59,422 bases of DNA, from assembly GCA_946541955.1 (NCBI GenBank), contig CAMNJZ010000004.1, positions 1-59,422 of the forward strand, in the 5' to 3' direction. The notes beneath the pieces are model-generated. The model saw only the letters and a list, made by a program, of their open reading frames with translations, was not told where the DNA came from and did not search any database. Below are positions 41,451 through 50,294 of the stretch, piece after piece. The position numbers were made by a program, and so were the translations under genes. Every line of letters starts with the position of its first letter. Position 1 is the stretch's first letter. This DNA comes from an uncultured Lachnospiraceae bacterium (GTDB lineage Bacteria > Bacillota > Clostridia > Lachnospirales > Lachnospiraceae).

Positions 41451-42929
41451 TTATGACCTGCTGCTGAGGAAGAGGATCGCACCGATCAAAAGAGCCGCCG
41501 ACACGGCAAGAGGGATCCAGGGAGAAAGCATAAAGCCCACTGCCAGGTAGCCCACCGCGCAGGCGGCGGCAGCCAGCGTCGCATAGGGCAGCTGGGTCTC
41601 CACGTGACGGATATGCACGCAGTCCGCTCCGGTGGACGCCAGAATGGTGGTGTCCGAAATAGGGGAGCAGTGGTCGCCGTAGACGGAGCCTGCCAGGGTC
41701 GCGCCCAGGGCGGGGATCAGGAAGACGCCTGCCCCTTCTGTCTCACAGATCATGGTCACGATGGGGATCAGCATGCCGAAGGTTCCCCAGGAGGTGCCCA
41801 TGGAGAAGCTCATGAGGGCGGCGATGACAAAAATCAGCACCGGCAGAAAGCCCAACGGCAGGTTGGAGGAGCTGACGAAGCCGGAAATAAAGAGGCCGGT
41901 ACCGATCAGCTGGCGGCAGACGCCTCCCAGGCTCCAGGACAGGATCAGGATGAGCATGGGCGGCACAATATTGCTGATGCCCCCCACGATGCATTCGATG
42001 AACTTTCTGGGGGTCATCAGACGGCGGGGCAGATAAAGGACCATGGCCGTAAGAAGACCTGCAAAGGCTCCCAGAGACAGACCTGCGGTGGGATTATAGC
42101 CGATGGCCTCCGAGAAGCTGACGCCCTCGAAAAAGCCCCCGACATAGGCCATGCCCAGGATGGCGCAGATGATCAGGACCAGGATGGGCAGGACCAGATC
42201 GATCACCCGGCCCTTTGTCTCCTCCCTGCTGCCTGCTTCCTGCACGGCTTTGTTTACGGCTTCCTGCTCGGCCTTTTTCATGGGGCCGAAGTCCTTGCCG
42301 GTGTAGGAAATGAAGAAGACCATCAGGATGGTGAGCATGGCGTAAAAGTTATAGGGAATGGTGGCCAGGAAGGCATGGAAGCCCTCTGTGGGGCTTACTT
42401 CACTGGCTACGGCCACCGCCCAGCTCGATACCGGGGCAATGATACAGACCGGCGCCGCCGTGGCGTCGATGATATAGGCCAGCTTCTCCCGGGAAATGCG
42501 CAGCCTGTCGGTAATGGGCCGCATGACGGTTCCCACGGTCAGGCAGTTGAAGCCGTCGTCAATAAAGATCAGAATTCCCAGAAAGGAGGTGGCAAAGGCA
42601 GCCGCCCTTTTACTCTTTAAATGCTTTTCCACCCATTTTCCGTAGGCCTGGCTTCCGCCCGATACAGAGACCAGGCTGACCACCGCCCACAGAAGGGCCA
42701 GGAAAATGATCATGTAGGAGTTGTCGGAAATCTTGCTGCTCATCATGTCAAAGGTCATGGCCGCTGCGGAAACGAGCGATCCGCCGCTGGCAAAAGCGTA
42801 GATCAGCATGCCCGATGCGATTCCGATGAAAAGAGAGGAATAGACCTCCTTGGTCAGAAGCGCCAGGGCAATGGCGATAATAGGCGGCAGAATGGAAAGC
42901 CAGCCTGTTTCGATCATGATAAATTCCAT
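41451..42929 (-). CDS. NhaC family Na+/H+ antiporter
   Basis: A 492-residue membrane protein with about 11-12 helices. It carries NhaC-family blocks: FIDDGFNCLTVGTVMRPITDR, PVCIIAPVSSWAVAVA, SFSMGTSWGTFGML and GSVYGDHCSPISDTTILAST. NhaC proteins exchange Na+ for H+, though some move amines or organic acids. The ATG at 42929 is chosen because AAGGAG lies 8 bases before it, too close for the Met two codons upstream. Its stop is only about 30 bases from the IS right end. Confidence 0.92.
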   Translation of the reverse strand: MEFIMIETGWLSILPPIIAIALALLTKEVYSSLFIGIASGMLIYAFASGGSLVSAAAMTFDMMSSKISDNSYMIIFLALLWAVVSLVSVSGGSQAYGKWVEKHLKSKRAAAFATSFLGILIFIDDGFNCLTVGTVMRPITDRLRISREKLAYIIDATAAPVCIIAPVSSWAVAVASEVSPTEGFHAFLATIPYNFYAMLTILMVFFISYTGKDFGPMKKAEQEAVNKAVQEAGSREETKGRVIDLVLPILVLIICAILGMAYVGGFFEGVSFSEAIGYNPTAGLSLGAFAGLLTAMVLYLPRRLMTPRKFIECIVGGISNIVPPMLILILSWSLGGVCRQLIGTGLFISGFVSSSNLPLGFLPVLIFVIAALMSFSMGTSWGTFGMLIPIVTMICETEGAGVFLIPALGATLAGSVYGDHCSPISDTTILASTGADCVHIRHVETQLPYATLAAAACAVGYLAVGFMLSPWIPLAVSAALLIGAILFLSSRS

Positions 42930-43119
42930 AGTCATACTCCTTTTGAAATGCATACAGATTTCCCCGGACCGGGCCGCTGCAGGGCCCCGGGAATACCTTT
43001 ACTATAGCACGCTTTCCCGTTGCACACAATTAGATTGCACTTATTTTATCGCAGAAATTTAAAGGGTTAACGCATTAAAGCGTATCGTCCGGGCAGGGGC
43101 TCCGGCCGGCCCTGTGGTT

Positions 43120-43148
43120 TTGACAGATGTCCCTTCCTGTGGTTGAAT
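43120..43148 (+). promoter_or_regulatory. Promoter of the hypB pair
   Basis: A perfect TTGACA (43120-43125), a 17-base spacer and TTGAAT (43143-43148) precede the first hypB gene by about 40 bases. Confidence 0.6.
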
Positions 43149-43185
43149 AGGTTTAGCAGTCAAAAAAATGCCGGAGGAAAGACTT

Positions 43186-43863
43186 ATGGAAATGGACCGG
43201 GTAAAGGTAATCGAACTGAAACAGAATATATTTGCGGCCAACGAGGTGACCGCAGACAGGATCCGGGAACGGCTAAAGGACAAGGGGACCCTCCTGGTCA
43301 ACGTCATGGCCTCCCCCGGAGCCGGCAAGACCACTCTCCTTGCCAGGACCATCCAGGCCCTGGAGGATACTTACCGCTGCGGCGTCATGGAATGCGACAT
43401 CGACGCCAGTGTGGATGCCCAGGCCCTGCTGGATCAGGGCGTTCCCGCAGTCCAGCTCCATACGGGCGGCATGTGCCACATGGATGCGGAAATGACCCAG
43501 CAGGGCCTTACCGCCCTGGGAGAGGACGGCCTGGACGTCATCTTCATCGAAAACGTCGGCAACCTGGTCTGCCCTGCGGAGTATGATACCGGGGCCCATG
43601 AATGCATCGCCATCCTTTCCGTCCCAGAGGGGGACGACAAGCCCGTCAAGTATCCCCTCATCTTCCAGGTCTGCGATACGGTCCTGATCAACAAGACCGA
43701 CGCCATGCCGGTCTTTGACTTCAGCAAAGAAAGGGTCCTGGCGGGGATCCGGGCGCAGAATCCGGAAGCCCAGGTCTTTTTTGTCTCTTCCAAAACAGGG
43801 GATGGATATGAGGCCTGGATCCGCCATCTGAAAGAAATGATCGTAAAACTGAAAGAGGGATAA
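43186..43863 (+). CDS. hypB: HypB-like GTPase, first of a tandem pair
   Basis: A 225-residue G3E GTPase. The P-loop is ASPGAGKTT, the metal-binding segment is GGMCHMDAEM, the next block is ENVGNLVCPAEYD, and the base-recognition motif is NKTD. HypB binds nickel and GTP and feeds nickel to hydrogenase or other Ni enzymes. The ATG at 43186 is picked from GGAGGAAAG just upstream; the longer reading starts at an ATG without any ribosome-binding site. No His-rich nickel store is present. A paralogue follows after two bases. Confidence 0.9.
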   Translation: MEMDRVKVIELKQNIFAANEVTADRIRERLKDKGTLLVNVMASPGAGKTTLLARTIQALEDTYRCGVMECDIDASVDAQALLDQGVPAVQLHTGGMCHMDAEMTQQGLTALGEDGLDVIFIENVGNLVCPAEYDTGAHECIAILSVPEGDDKPVKYPLIFQVCDTVLINKTDAMPVFDFSKERVLAGIRAQNPEAQVFFVSSKTGDGYEAWIRHLKEMIVKLKEG

Positions 43864-43865
43864 AT

Positions 43866-44543
43866 ATGAGCAGCGTAAGAGTCATTCAGGTACAGGAAAA
43901 CGTATTTGCAAAAAATGACAGGGAGGCCGATCGGATCCGCAGGACCATGACAGACCAGGGGACCTTTTTCGTCAACGTCATGTCAGCTCCCGGCTCCGGC
44001 AAGACCACCTTTCTCACGGCCCTTATAAACTCCATGAAAGACAGGTACCGGATCGGGGAGATGGACGTGGATATAGAATCCAGCCTGGACGCCCAGCGGG
44101 TTGCGGACCTGACCGGGGTAGAGTCCCTTCAGATCCACAACTGCGGCCTCTGCCATATCGACGCGGATATGACGGCCAGAGCCCTTGCCGGGTATGACAC
44201 AAAGGACCTGGACCTTCTGATCCTGGAAAACATCGGAAACCTGGTCTGCCCCGCGGAATTCGATACCGGAGCCCATAAGAATGTCATGCTCCTGTCCGTT
44301 CCCGAAGGAGACGACAAGCCTCTCAAATACCCTCTGATGTTCCAGGTATCCGACCTGGTCCTCCTTACCAAGATCGATACACTGGACTACTTCGATTTTG
44401 ACTTTGAAAAGGCAGAGGAGCGGATCCTTGCCCTGAATCCCAGGGCCCAGGTCCTCCGGGTCAGCGCCCTGACAGGCGAAGGCATGAACAGCGTCAAAAG
44501 CTGGTTCGAAGCGGAGATCGCAGCCGTGAAGACCCTGGAATGA
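43866..44543 (+). CDS. hypB: HypB-like GTPase, second of a tandem pair
   Basis: A 225-residue paralogue of the preceding protein, with about half of the residues alike. The P-loop is SAPGSGKTT, the metal segment is CGLCHIDADM, and the shared block is ENIGNLVCPAEFD. The base-recognition motif is TKID instead of NKxD, and the C-terminal part contains a more acidic stretch (DYFDFDFEKAEE). AGAGGGA lies before the ATG, and the genes are co-transcribed. No hypA, hypC-F or hydrogenase gene is in the window, so the client metalloenzyme is unknown. Confidence 0.9.
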   Translation: MSSVRVIQVQENVFAKNDREADRIRRTMTDQGTFFVNVMSAPGSGKTTFLTALINSMKDRYRIGEMDVDIESSLDAQRVADLTGVESLQIHNCGLCHIDADMTARALAGYDTKDLDLLILENIGNLVCPAEFDTGAHKNVMLLSVPEGDDKPLKYPLMFQVSDLVLLTKIDTLDYFDFDFEKAEERILALNPRAQVLRVSALTGEGMNSVKSWFEAEIAAVKTLE

Positions 44544-44584
44544 GCCTCCTTTCTTTCTCTGTCTGCCGCTGCAGCTTCCTTTTT

Positions 44585-45520
44585 TCAGATCCTGCTTTTA
44601 AGATGCTCCATAAACCTCTGCACAGCCACCGGAATATAGGCTCTTCTGGGCAGGAGCATGTAGAAGACCCGGTCCGCCAGAGGAGAGTCGATGGCATAAA
44701 AGCGAAGGTCCGAGTAAGAGGCCTGCACCAGGCGGTCGCAGGTCACCGTAATGCCAAAGCCGCTTTCCGCCAGCTTGAAGGCCGTGGTCATCTGCTGGAG
44801 GACGATCCGGATACGGGGCTCGTAGCCGGCCTCCCGGTAGAGGCGGAGGGCCCTGTCATAGAGGTTGTTGCCCTTATCCAGGGCAATGAAGGGAAGGTCC
44901 CGGAAGACGCCCATCTCCACCGGCGGCTTGGTCCTCCGCAGGTGGTCGCCCTGAATGATCTCCTCCACTCCGTAGGAAAGGTCTCCCAGGGTCTCGTTGA
45001 TGGGTACGTTCCAGGGCACCGCCATCAGCAGCCTGTCCCGGAAGGCCTCCTGCTTCTGAAAGTCCTGCATGAATTCCATGTTGCAGCTGAAGGTCAGATC
45101 CAGCTCATTTTTCGAGAGCATCTGGGAGAGCCTTGCCGAACTGAATTCCACCAGTTCGATCTCCACGCCGGGATAGCGCTCCTGAAAGGAGGTCAGCGCC
45201 TCCGGCAGGATGGAGGTGTTGACATAGTTTGATCCTCCGATGCGCAGATGCCCCTTCTCCAGGTCCTTTATATCCCCGATCTGGTCCGACAGATCCTTTT
45301 CGATCAGAAGGATCTTTTCAATTGCTCTTAAATAGGCCTCCCCTGCTTCCGTCAGCTGCAGGGGATGGGACCTTCTGTCAAACAGAGGCATGCCGATGGC
45401 ATCCTCTGTTTTTTTGATGGACTTGGACAGGGCCGGCTGGGAAACGAAAAGATTCTCCGCCGCTCTCGAAAAGTTGCCTGTCCTGCAGACTTCATATATA
45501 TAGCGCAGTTCTGCTTCCAT
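44585..45520 (-). CDS. LysR family transcriptional regulator
   Basis: A 311-residue LysR regulator. The winged helix-turn-helix is at residues 1-60 (TGNFSRAAENLFVSQPALSKSIKKTE), and the effector domain of two lobes follows. The ATG at 45520 is backed by GGAGG. It is divergent from the UxaA-family dehydratase and symporter genes, the standard arrangement for a LysR activator. A dyad at 45605-45621 in the shared control region fits a LysR T-N11-A site. Confidence 0.92.
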   Translation of the reverse strand: MEAELRYIYEVCRTGNFSRAAENLFVSQPALSKSIKKTEDAIGMPLFDRRSHPLQLTEAGEAYLRAIEKILLIEKDLSDQIGDIKDLEKGHLRIGGSNYVNTSILPEALTSFQERYPGVEIELVEFSSARLSQMLSKNELDLTFSCNMEFMQDFQKQEAFRDRLLMAVPWNVPINETLGDLSYGVEEIIQGDHLRRTKPPVEMGVFRDLPFIALDKGNNLYDRALRLYREAGYEPRIRIVLQQMTTAFKLAESGFGITVTCDRLVQASYSDLRFYAIDSPLADRVFYMLLPRRAYIPVAVQRFMEHLKSRI

Positions 45521-45604
45521 GGATTTTCCTCCATCTTCTGACCTTCCGGCTTCTCCGGAAGGTCTTTTCACTGCTTTCTGCCCTCCCCCGAAAAGCCGGA
45601 TTTT

Positions 45605-45621
45605 TATAACTTCCGGTTATA
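45605..45621. promoter_or_regulatory. Candidate LysR operator
   Basis: TATAAC-TTCCG-GTTATA is a perfect 6-bp dyad with a T-N11-A core, centred between the divergent genes about 30 bases ahead of the -35 of the dehydratase promoter. A looser ATAAC/GTTAT pair follows at about 45631-45650. Confidence 0.6.
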
Positions 45622-45640
45622 TATATGTAAATAACAGGAA

Positions 45641-45670
45641 TTGGAGTTATAGTCAAGTCCGCCTTATGAT
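45641..45670 (+). promoter_or_regulatory. Promoter of the dehydratase-symporter operon
   Basis: TTGGAG (45641-45646), an 18-base spacer and TATGAT (45665-45670) precede the dehydratase start by 55 bases. The imperfect -35 suits activator dependence. Confidence 0.55.
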
Positions 45671-45723
45671 GGACTTACAAAGAAAACAAAAACCCCGGAA
45701 CAAGCGAATAAGGAGGAATAAAG

Positions 45724-47232
45724 ATGGCATCCGTAAACGCATTAATGATGGACCCTTCCGATAACGTTGTGACCTGCGTCAGACCTGTAAAGGCCGGCGA
45801 AGAAGTCGTCTACCGCTGCGGAGAGGAGTTCCTTTCCCTGAAAGCAGAGGAAGATATTCCCTACTGCCACAAGATCGCTCTGACAGATCTCCCGGAGGGC
45901 AGCGACGTCCATAAGTACGGCGAGCTGATCGGCCGCACCACGAAAGACATCGCAAGGGGCCGCTTGGTAAACCACGAAAACATCTACAGCGTTCCCAGAG
46001 ACTATGACAGCGAGCTGGTGGACGCTTCCGGTCAGGAGGAAGCCCTTCCCCTGGTGGAAGGAAACTCCGGCATGCAGTTCTGGGGCTACAGAAGAGCCGA
46101 AGGCCGCCCCGGCATCCGCAACCACGTCCTGATCCTCCCCACCTGCGCCTGCGGCTCCGAAAGCTCCCGGATCGTGGCCAGCCAGGTCAGAGGCGCCGTC
46201 AACATCGTCTTCAACACCGGCTGCTCCGACGTTGCCGCCAACACGGCCATGTCCCAGAAGGTCCTGACAGGCTTTGCCTGCAATCCCAACGTTTACGGCG
46301 TGGTCATCATCGGCCTGGGCTGCGAGACCGTGGGGCATAAGCTGCTGAAGGAAAAGATCCAGAAGATGACCAGCAAGCCCGTGGTCTCCTTCGGGATCCA
46401 GGATGAGGGCGGCACCTTAAAGACCATCGAAAAGGCCGTCCGGGCCGCCAGAGACATGGCAGCCGAAGCCGGCATGCAGCAGAAGGAACTCTTTGACATC
46501 TCCGAGCTCTTCATGGGCATCGAGTGCGGCGGATCCGACGCCACCAGCGGCATCGCCTCCAACCCCGCCGTAGGCGAGCTGTCCGACCTTCTGGTAGACC
46601 TGGGCGCCACCACCATGATGAGCGAATCCATCGAATGGATCGGCGGCGAGCACGTGGTAGCCAAGAGGGCCGCCACTCCCAGGATCCACAACGAGATCAT
46701 CGAAGTCTGCAGGGCCTACGAAGACCACCTGATGGCGGCGGGCCAGGACTGCAGAGCCGGCCAGCCCACGCCCGGCAACAAGGCAGGCGGCCTCTCCACA
46801 CTGGACGAGAAGAGCCTGGGCTGCATCCGCAAGGGGGGCACAAGGCCCATCGTGGAAGTCCTGGAGCAGGCAGATCGTCCCACAAAGCGCGGCGCCCTGG
46901 TCATGGATACGGCAGGCTATGACATCTCCTCCGTCACCTCCATGGTGGCAGGCGGCTGCCAGGCCGTGATCTTCACCACCGGCCGAGGCACCCCCACCGG
47001 CAACGCCATCGCTCCTGTCCTGAAGGTCACCGCCAACGAACTGACCTACAAAAAGATGGAAGACAACATGGACGTAGACCTTTCCGCCATCGTCAGAGGC
47101 GAGAAGACTTACCAGGAGATGGGAAAAGAACTTCTTACGGTCATGCACGAAGTCTGCAACGGCAGGCTGACCAAGGCGGAAGCTTACGGCTTCTCGGACA
47201 TTGCTGTAGACCATGTCTGCAGATTTGTATAA
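45724..47232 (+). CDS. UxaA-family sugar acid dehydratase (altronate/galactarate dehydratase type)
   Basis: A 502-residue protein with the two UxaA modules in one chain: an N-terminal SAF-like domain (about 10-95) and a large C-terminal domain with CACGSESSRIVASQV, GCSDVAANTAMSQKV, MGIECGGSDATSGI and TTGRGTPTGNAIAPV. Family members remove water from altronate or galactarate with Fe2+, but relatives act on other hydroxyacids. Pairing with a C4-dicarboxylate-type symporter and a LysR activator suggests a dicarboxylic substrate such as galactarate or another hydroxy-diacid; this is inference. AAGGAGG precedes the ATG. Confidence 0.85.
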   Translation: MASVNALMMDPSDNVVTCVRPVKAGEEVVYRCGEEFLSLKAEEDIPYCHKIALTDLPEGSDVHKYGELIGRTTKDIARGRLVNHENIYSVPRDYDSELVDASGQEEALPLVEGNSGMQFWGYRRAEGRPGIRNHVLILPTCACGSESSRIVASQVRGAVNIVFNTGCSDVAANTAMSQKVLTGFACNPNVYGVVIIGLGCETVGHKLLKEKIQKMTSKPVVSFGIQDEGGTLKTIEKAVRAARDMAAEAGMQQKELFDISELFMGIECGGSDATSGIASNPAVGELSDLLVDLGATTMMSESIEWIGGEHVVAKRAATPRIHNEIIEVCRAYEDHLMAAGQDCRAGQPTPGNKAGGLSTLDEKSLGCIRKGGTRPIVEVLEQADRPTKRGALVMDTAGYDISSVTSMVAGGCQAVIFTTGRGTPTGNAIAPVLKVTANELTYKKMEDNMDVDLSAIVRGEKTYQEMGKELLTVMHEVCNGRLTKAEAYGFSDIAVDHVCRFV

Positions 47233-47258
47233 AGTTTTTTAAAGGGAGGAAATGAAAC

Positions 47259-48491
47259 ATGAAGACACTTCTCGGCAAATGGAACAAGATGAGCCTGTTC
47301 ACCCGCATCATGATCGGCTTTGTCCTGGGTATCGTTTTCGGCCTGATCGCAGGGGAAAAGGCCTCCAGCGTGGCCTTTCTGGGCACCATCCTGACAAGAC
47401 TTCTGACCATGGTGGTGGCTCCCCTGGTCCTGGGCCTTCTGATCTGCTCCGCGGCAGACGTCAAGGATTTCAAGACCCTGGGCAAGATCGGCGGCAAGAC
47501 CCTGGCGATCTTCCTGGGCGGCACCGCCTTCGCAGTGGCCATCGGCCTGGTCGTATGCAACATTCTGAATATCGGAGCCGGCTTCGTCATGGAGTCCGGC
47601 GTGACCTATGACGCCAAAGAGATCCCCAGCATCTCCGAGACCCTGCTCAATATCATCCCCACCAACCCCTTCAACGCCCTGGCCAACCAGAACCTGCTGC
47701 AGATCATCTTCTTCGCCCTGCTCCTGGGCTTTGCTCTGATCGCTCTGGGCGAAAAGGGCGACCCGGTCCTGAACTTCTTCCGTTCCTGGACCGACGCCTG
47801 GAAGGAGATCACCAACATCGTTCTCGAGTTCACTCCCTTCGGCGTCTTCGGCCTCATGGCCGACATCGTAGGCAAGTACGGCCTCAGCGTCATGCTTCCC
47901 TACCTCAAGACCATCTTCGCCTGCTACCTGACCTGCTTCCTCTACACCGTGTTCGTCCAGGGCGGTCTGATGGTCGGCCTCTATGCAAGGATCAGCCCCC
48001 TGAAGTTCTTCGCCACCATGAAGGAAGCCATGCTCTTCGTGTTCGCCACCTGCTCCTCCGTCGCCACCATTCCGATCAACTTAAAGTGCACCAAGAAGCT
48101 GGGCGTTTCCGATAAGATCGCAGACTTCGTCATCCCCTTCGGCGCTGTCATGAACATGAACGGCACCGCCATCTATGAAGCCGTAGCCGTTGTCTTCGCC
48201 TCCCAGGTCTTCGGCATCCACCTGTCCGTGACCCAGCAGATCATGGTCATGATCACCGCTGTCCTTGCCTCCGTTGGCACTGCCGGCATCCCCGGCTCCG
48301 GCCTGGTCATGCTGACCATCGTCCTGAACGCCGTCAACCTTCCTCTGGAGACCATCGCTCTTCTGGCCGGCATCGACAGGATTCTGAACATGGCCCGCGT
48401 CATCCCCAACATCGTGGGCGACGCAGCAGCCGCTGTCATGGTAGCAAAGAGCGAAGGCGAGCTTCATCCCGAAGCCGTGACCGAGGAGTAA
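47259..48491 (+). CDS. Dicarboxylate/amino acid:cation symporter (SDF/DAACS family)
   Basis: A 410-residue transporter of the Glt/DctA family with eight helices and two hairpin loops. Family motifs are TCSSVATIPINLK (HP1 region), MNMNGTAIYEA in TM7, and GTAGIPGSG in HP2. It imports acidic amino acids or C4-dicarboxylates with Na+ or H+. An Arg in TM8 (DRILNMARVIPNIVGD) fits binding of a side-chain carboxylate. GGGAGG precedes the ATG. It lies 26 bases after the dehydratase and presumably supplies its substrate. Confidence 0.92.
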   Translation: MKTLLGKWNKMSLFTRIMIGFVLGIVFGLIAGEKASSVAFLGTILTRLLTMVVAPLVLGLLICSAADVKDFKTLGKIGGKTLAIFLGGTAFAVAIGLVVCNILNIGAGFVMESGVTYDAKEIPSISETLLNIIPTNPFNALANQNLLQIIFFALLLGFALIALGEKGDPVLNFFRSWTDAWKEITNIVLEFTPFGVFGLMADIVGKYGLSVMLPYLKTIFACYLTCFLYTVFVQGGLMVGLYARISPLKFFATMKEAMLFVFATCSSVATIPINLKCTKKLGVSDKIADFVIPFGAVMNMNGTAIYEAVAVVFASQVFGIHLSVTQQIMVMITAVLASVGTAGIPGSGLVMLTIVLNAVNLPLETIALLAGIDRILNMARVIPNIVGDAAAAVMVAKSEGELHPEAVTEE

Positions 48492-48541
48492 AGAAGACCC
48501 CATAATACAAAAACAGAAGGCATCTGTGTTGAGCTCAAACT

Positions 48542-48578
48542 GAAGGAGCCGGATCCCCGCTGGGGCCCCGGCTCCTTC
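48542..48578 (+). terminator. Terminator of the dehydratase-symporter operon
   Basis: An 11-bp stem (48542-48552 with 48568-48578) with an internal CCCC/GGGG pairing lies 50 bases after the symporter stop. The T-rich tail is interrupted, so efficiency is uncertain. Confidence 0.6.
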
Positions 48579-48633
48579 GCTTTGCTGTTCTTTAATTAAA
48601 ATGAAAACTCTTTCCGCTTTCCTTTTACTCTTC

Positions 48634-49872
48634 TTACTTCATTCCGGCAAATTCCTTTACGACCTCCACCAGGACCTGGGTGCAAAGGTCCATCTCCTCT
48701 GCCACCGCATGCTCGTAGTAGCCGTGGTAGGCATAGCCCCCTGTTCCCAGGTTGGGGCAGGGCAGGCCCCGGAAGGAGAGCTGGGCTCCGTCGGTGCCGC
48801 CCCGGACAGGCTCGGAAACGGGCGTAAGGCCGCAGGTGAGGGCAGCCTTTCTGGCAGCCTCCACCACCTCGGGATATTTTTCGATGACCTCCGCCATGTT
48901 GCGGTACTGGTCCCGGACCTGACACAGGACCGTGCCTTCTCCGTACTTTTCGTTGAGGATACGGGCGATCTCCATCATCTTCTGCTTCTTTTCCTCGATC
49001 TTTTCCCTGTCATGGTCCCGCAGGATATAGTCGGCGACGCCTTCCGTTACGTTGCCCCTGGCTCCTGTCAGATGATAAAAGCCTTCTCTTCCTTCCGTCT
49101 TTTCCGGAACCTCTGCCTCCGGCAGCATGGCATTGGCTTCCATCAGGACCTTCATGGCATTGATCATCTTTCCCTTGGCCGAGCCGGGATGCACGTTAAA
49201 GCCCCTGGCCGTAAGACGGGCCGCCGCCGCATGGAAGGTCTCATAGACCACCTCGCCGGGGATGGATCCGTCCACCGTATAGGCCAGGTCCGCTCCGAAC
49301 CGTTCCAGATCCAGAAGGGCTGCCCCGTGGCCGATCTCTTCATCGGGCGTAAAGCCGATGCAGATCCTGCCGTGGGGGATTTCCTCCCGGATCAGGGTCT
49401 CGCACAATGTCATGATCTCGGCGATGCCGGCCTTGTCGTCGGCCCCCAGGACGGAGGTACCGTCGGTCGTCAGGATGATCTTTCCCAGGCATTCCTTCAG
49501 GTGAGGGAAGGTCTCCGGATCCAGGACTCTGCCCGAGCTTCCAAGAGGAATGGGCGATCCGTCATAGTCCCGGATCAGCTGGGGATGGGTATCCGTGCCG
49601 CCGCAGTCATTCACCGTATCCAAATGGGCTATAAAGCCGATAGACCGGCAGGTCTCACAGCCGGGCGTCGCCGGCAGAAAGCCATAAACATAGGCGTGTT
49701 CGTCCACGAAAACGCCCTCCAGTCCCATCTCCTTCATTTCCTTTTCCAGAAGGAATGCCAGATCAAACTCTCCCTGCCCCGTAGGGGTTCCTTCCTTCTC
49801 CGCAAAGCTGGTGGTATTGACCGCCGCATATCTCAGTAATCTCTCATAAGCTCTCACAAAGATGTCCTCCAT
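48634..49872 (-). CDS. pepT: Peptidase T (tripeptide aminopeptidase)
   Basis: A 412-residue M20B zinc peptidase. Metal ligands sit in IAHLDTVND, LGADDKAGIAE (bridging Asp), TPDEEIGHG (catalytic Glu pair) and near GGYAYHGYYEHAV (last His). The pattern VRGGTDGAQLSFRGLPCPNLGTGG is diagnostic of PepT. It releases N-terminal residues from tripeptides in the cytosol. The length is normal. The ribosome-binding site is weak. It stands alone, facing the symporter operon. Confidence 0.94.
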   Translation of the reverse strand: MEDIFVRAYERLLRYAAVNTTSFAEKEGTPTGQGEFDLAFLLEKEMKEMGLEGVFVDEHAYVYGFLPATPGCETCRSIGFIAHLDTVNDCGGTDTHPQLIRDYDGSPIPLGSSGRVLDPETFPHLKECLGKIILTTDGTSVLGADDKAGIAEIMTLCETLIREEIPHGRICIGFTPDEEIGHGAALLDLERFGADLAYTVDGSIPGEVVYETFHAAAARLTARGFNVHPGSAKGKMINAMKVLMEANAMLPEAEVPEKTEGREGFYHLTGARGNVTEGVADYILRDHDREKIEEKKQKMMEIARILNEKYGEGTVLCQVRDQYRNMAEVIEKYPEVVEAARKAALTCGLTPVSEPVRGGTDGAQLSFRGLPCPNLGTGGYAYHGYYEHAVAEEMDLCTQVLVEVVKEFAGMK

Positions 49873-50019
49873 TTATACTTTTCTGTCCTCTCTCCGGCCA
49901 GTATTAAGTACTATATCAGGAAGGACGGGAAATCATCAAGTGCGCCGCTGCAAATGATTCCTGAGATTTTCGCTTTATTCCTGCCGCAGGAGAGAAAAAG
50001 CAGAAAGAAAAGCAAAAAG

Positions 50020-50053
50020 AGTGCCGGAAACAGGAAATCCTGCTTCCGGCACT
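50020..50053 (-). terminator. Terminator after the PTS EIIB remnant
   Basis: A 10-bp stem (50020-50029 with 50044-50053) extended by an inner CAGGA/TCCTG pairing is followed on the minus strand by TTTTT. It probably ended the original PTS operon and now serves the SDR operon. Confidence 0.85.
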
Positions 50054-50096
50054 CCTTGTCATGAGGGGGAGAATCGCTTATAAGGCTCTGGGGATT

Positions 50097-50294
50097 TCAG
50101 ATGCCGAAGGCCTCTTTGATCTTCTCAGTCATCTCAGGCATGGAAACCAGGTTCTTCAGGCCGACAGCCTTACCGCATTTCTGGGCCTGGGGGAGGAGGT
50201 CATTGCCGCAGATCAGAAGGTCTGCCATGCCGGAATGAATGTCAGCCAGAGTGGTGTGCTCCACCGTAACGCCTGTGATGTCCCTGTCCCTTTC
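50097..50294 (-). pseudogene. C-terminal remnant of a PTS EIIB gene
   Basis: After the SDR stop, the same reading frame continues open for 65 codons. It encodes ITGVTVEHTTLADIHSG, MADLLICGNDLLPQAQ, KCGKAVGLKNLVSMPEM and TEKIKEAFGI, ending at TGA (50097-50099). This looks like the second half of a galactitol/ascorbate-type PTS EIIB subunit; that assignment is from memory of the family. The first half, with the phosphorylated Cys, and any start codon are missing. It is most simply a deletion scar that joined an EIIB gene tail to the end of the SDR gene. Confidence 0.65.
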
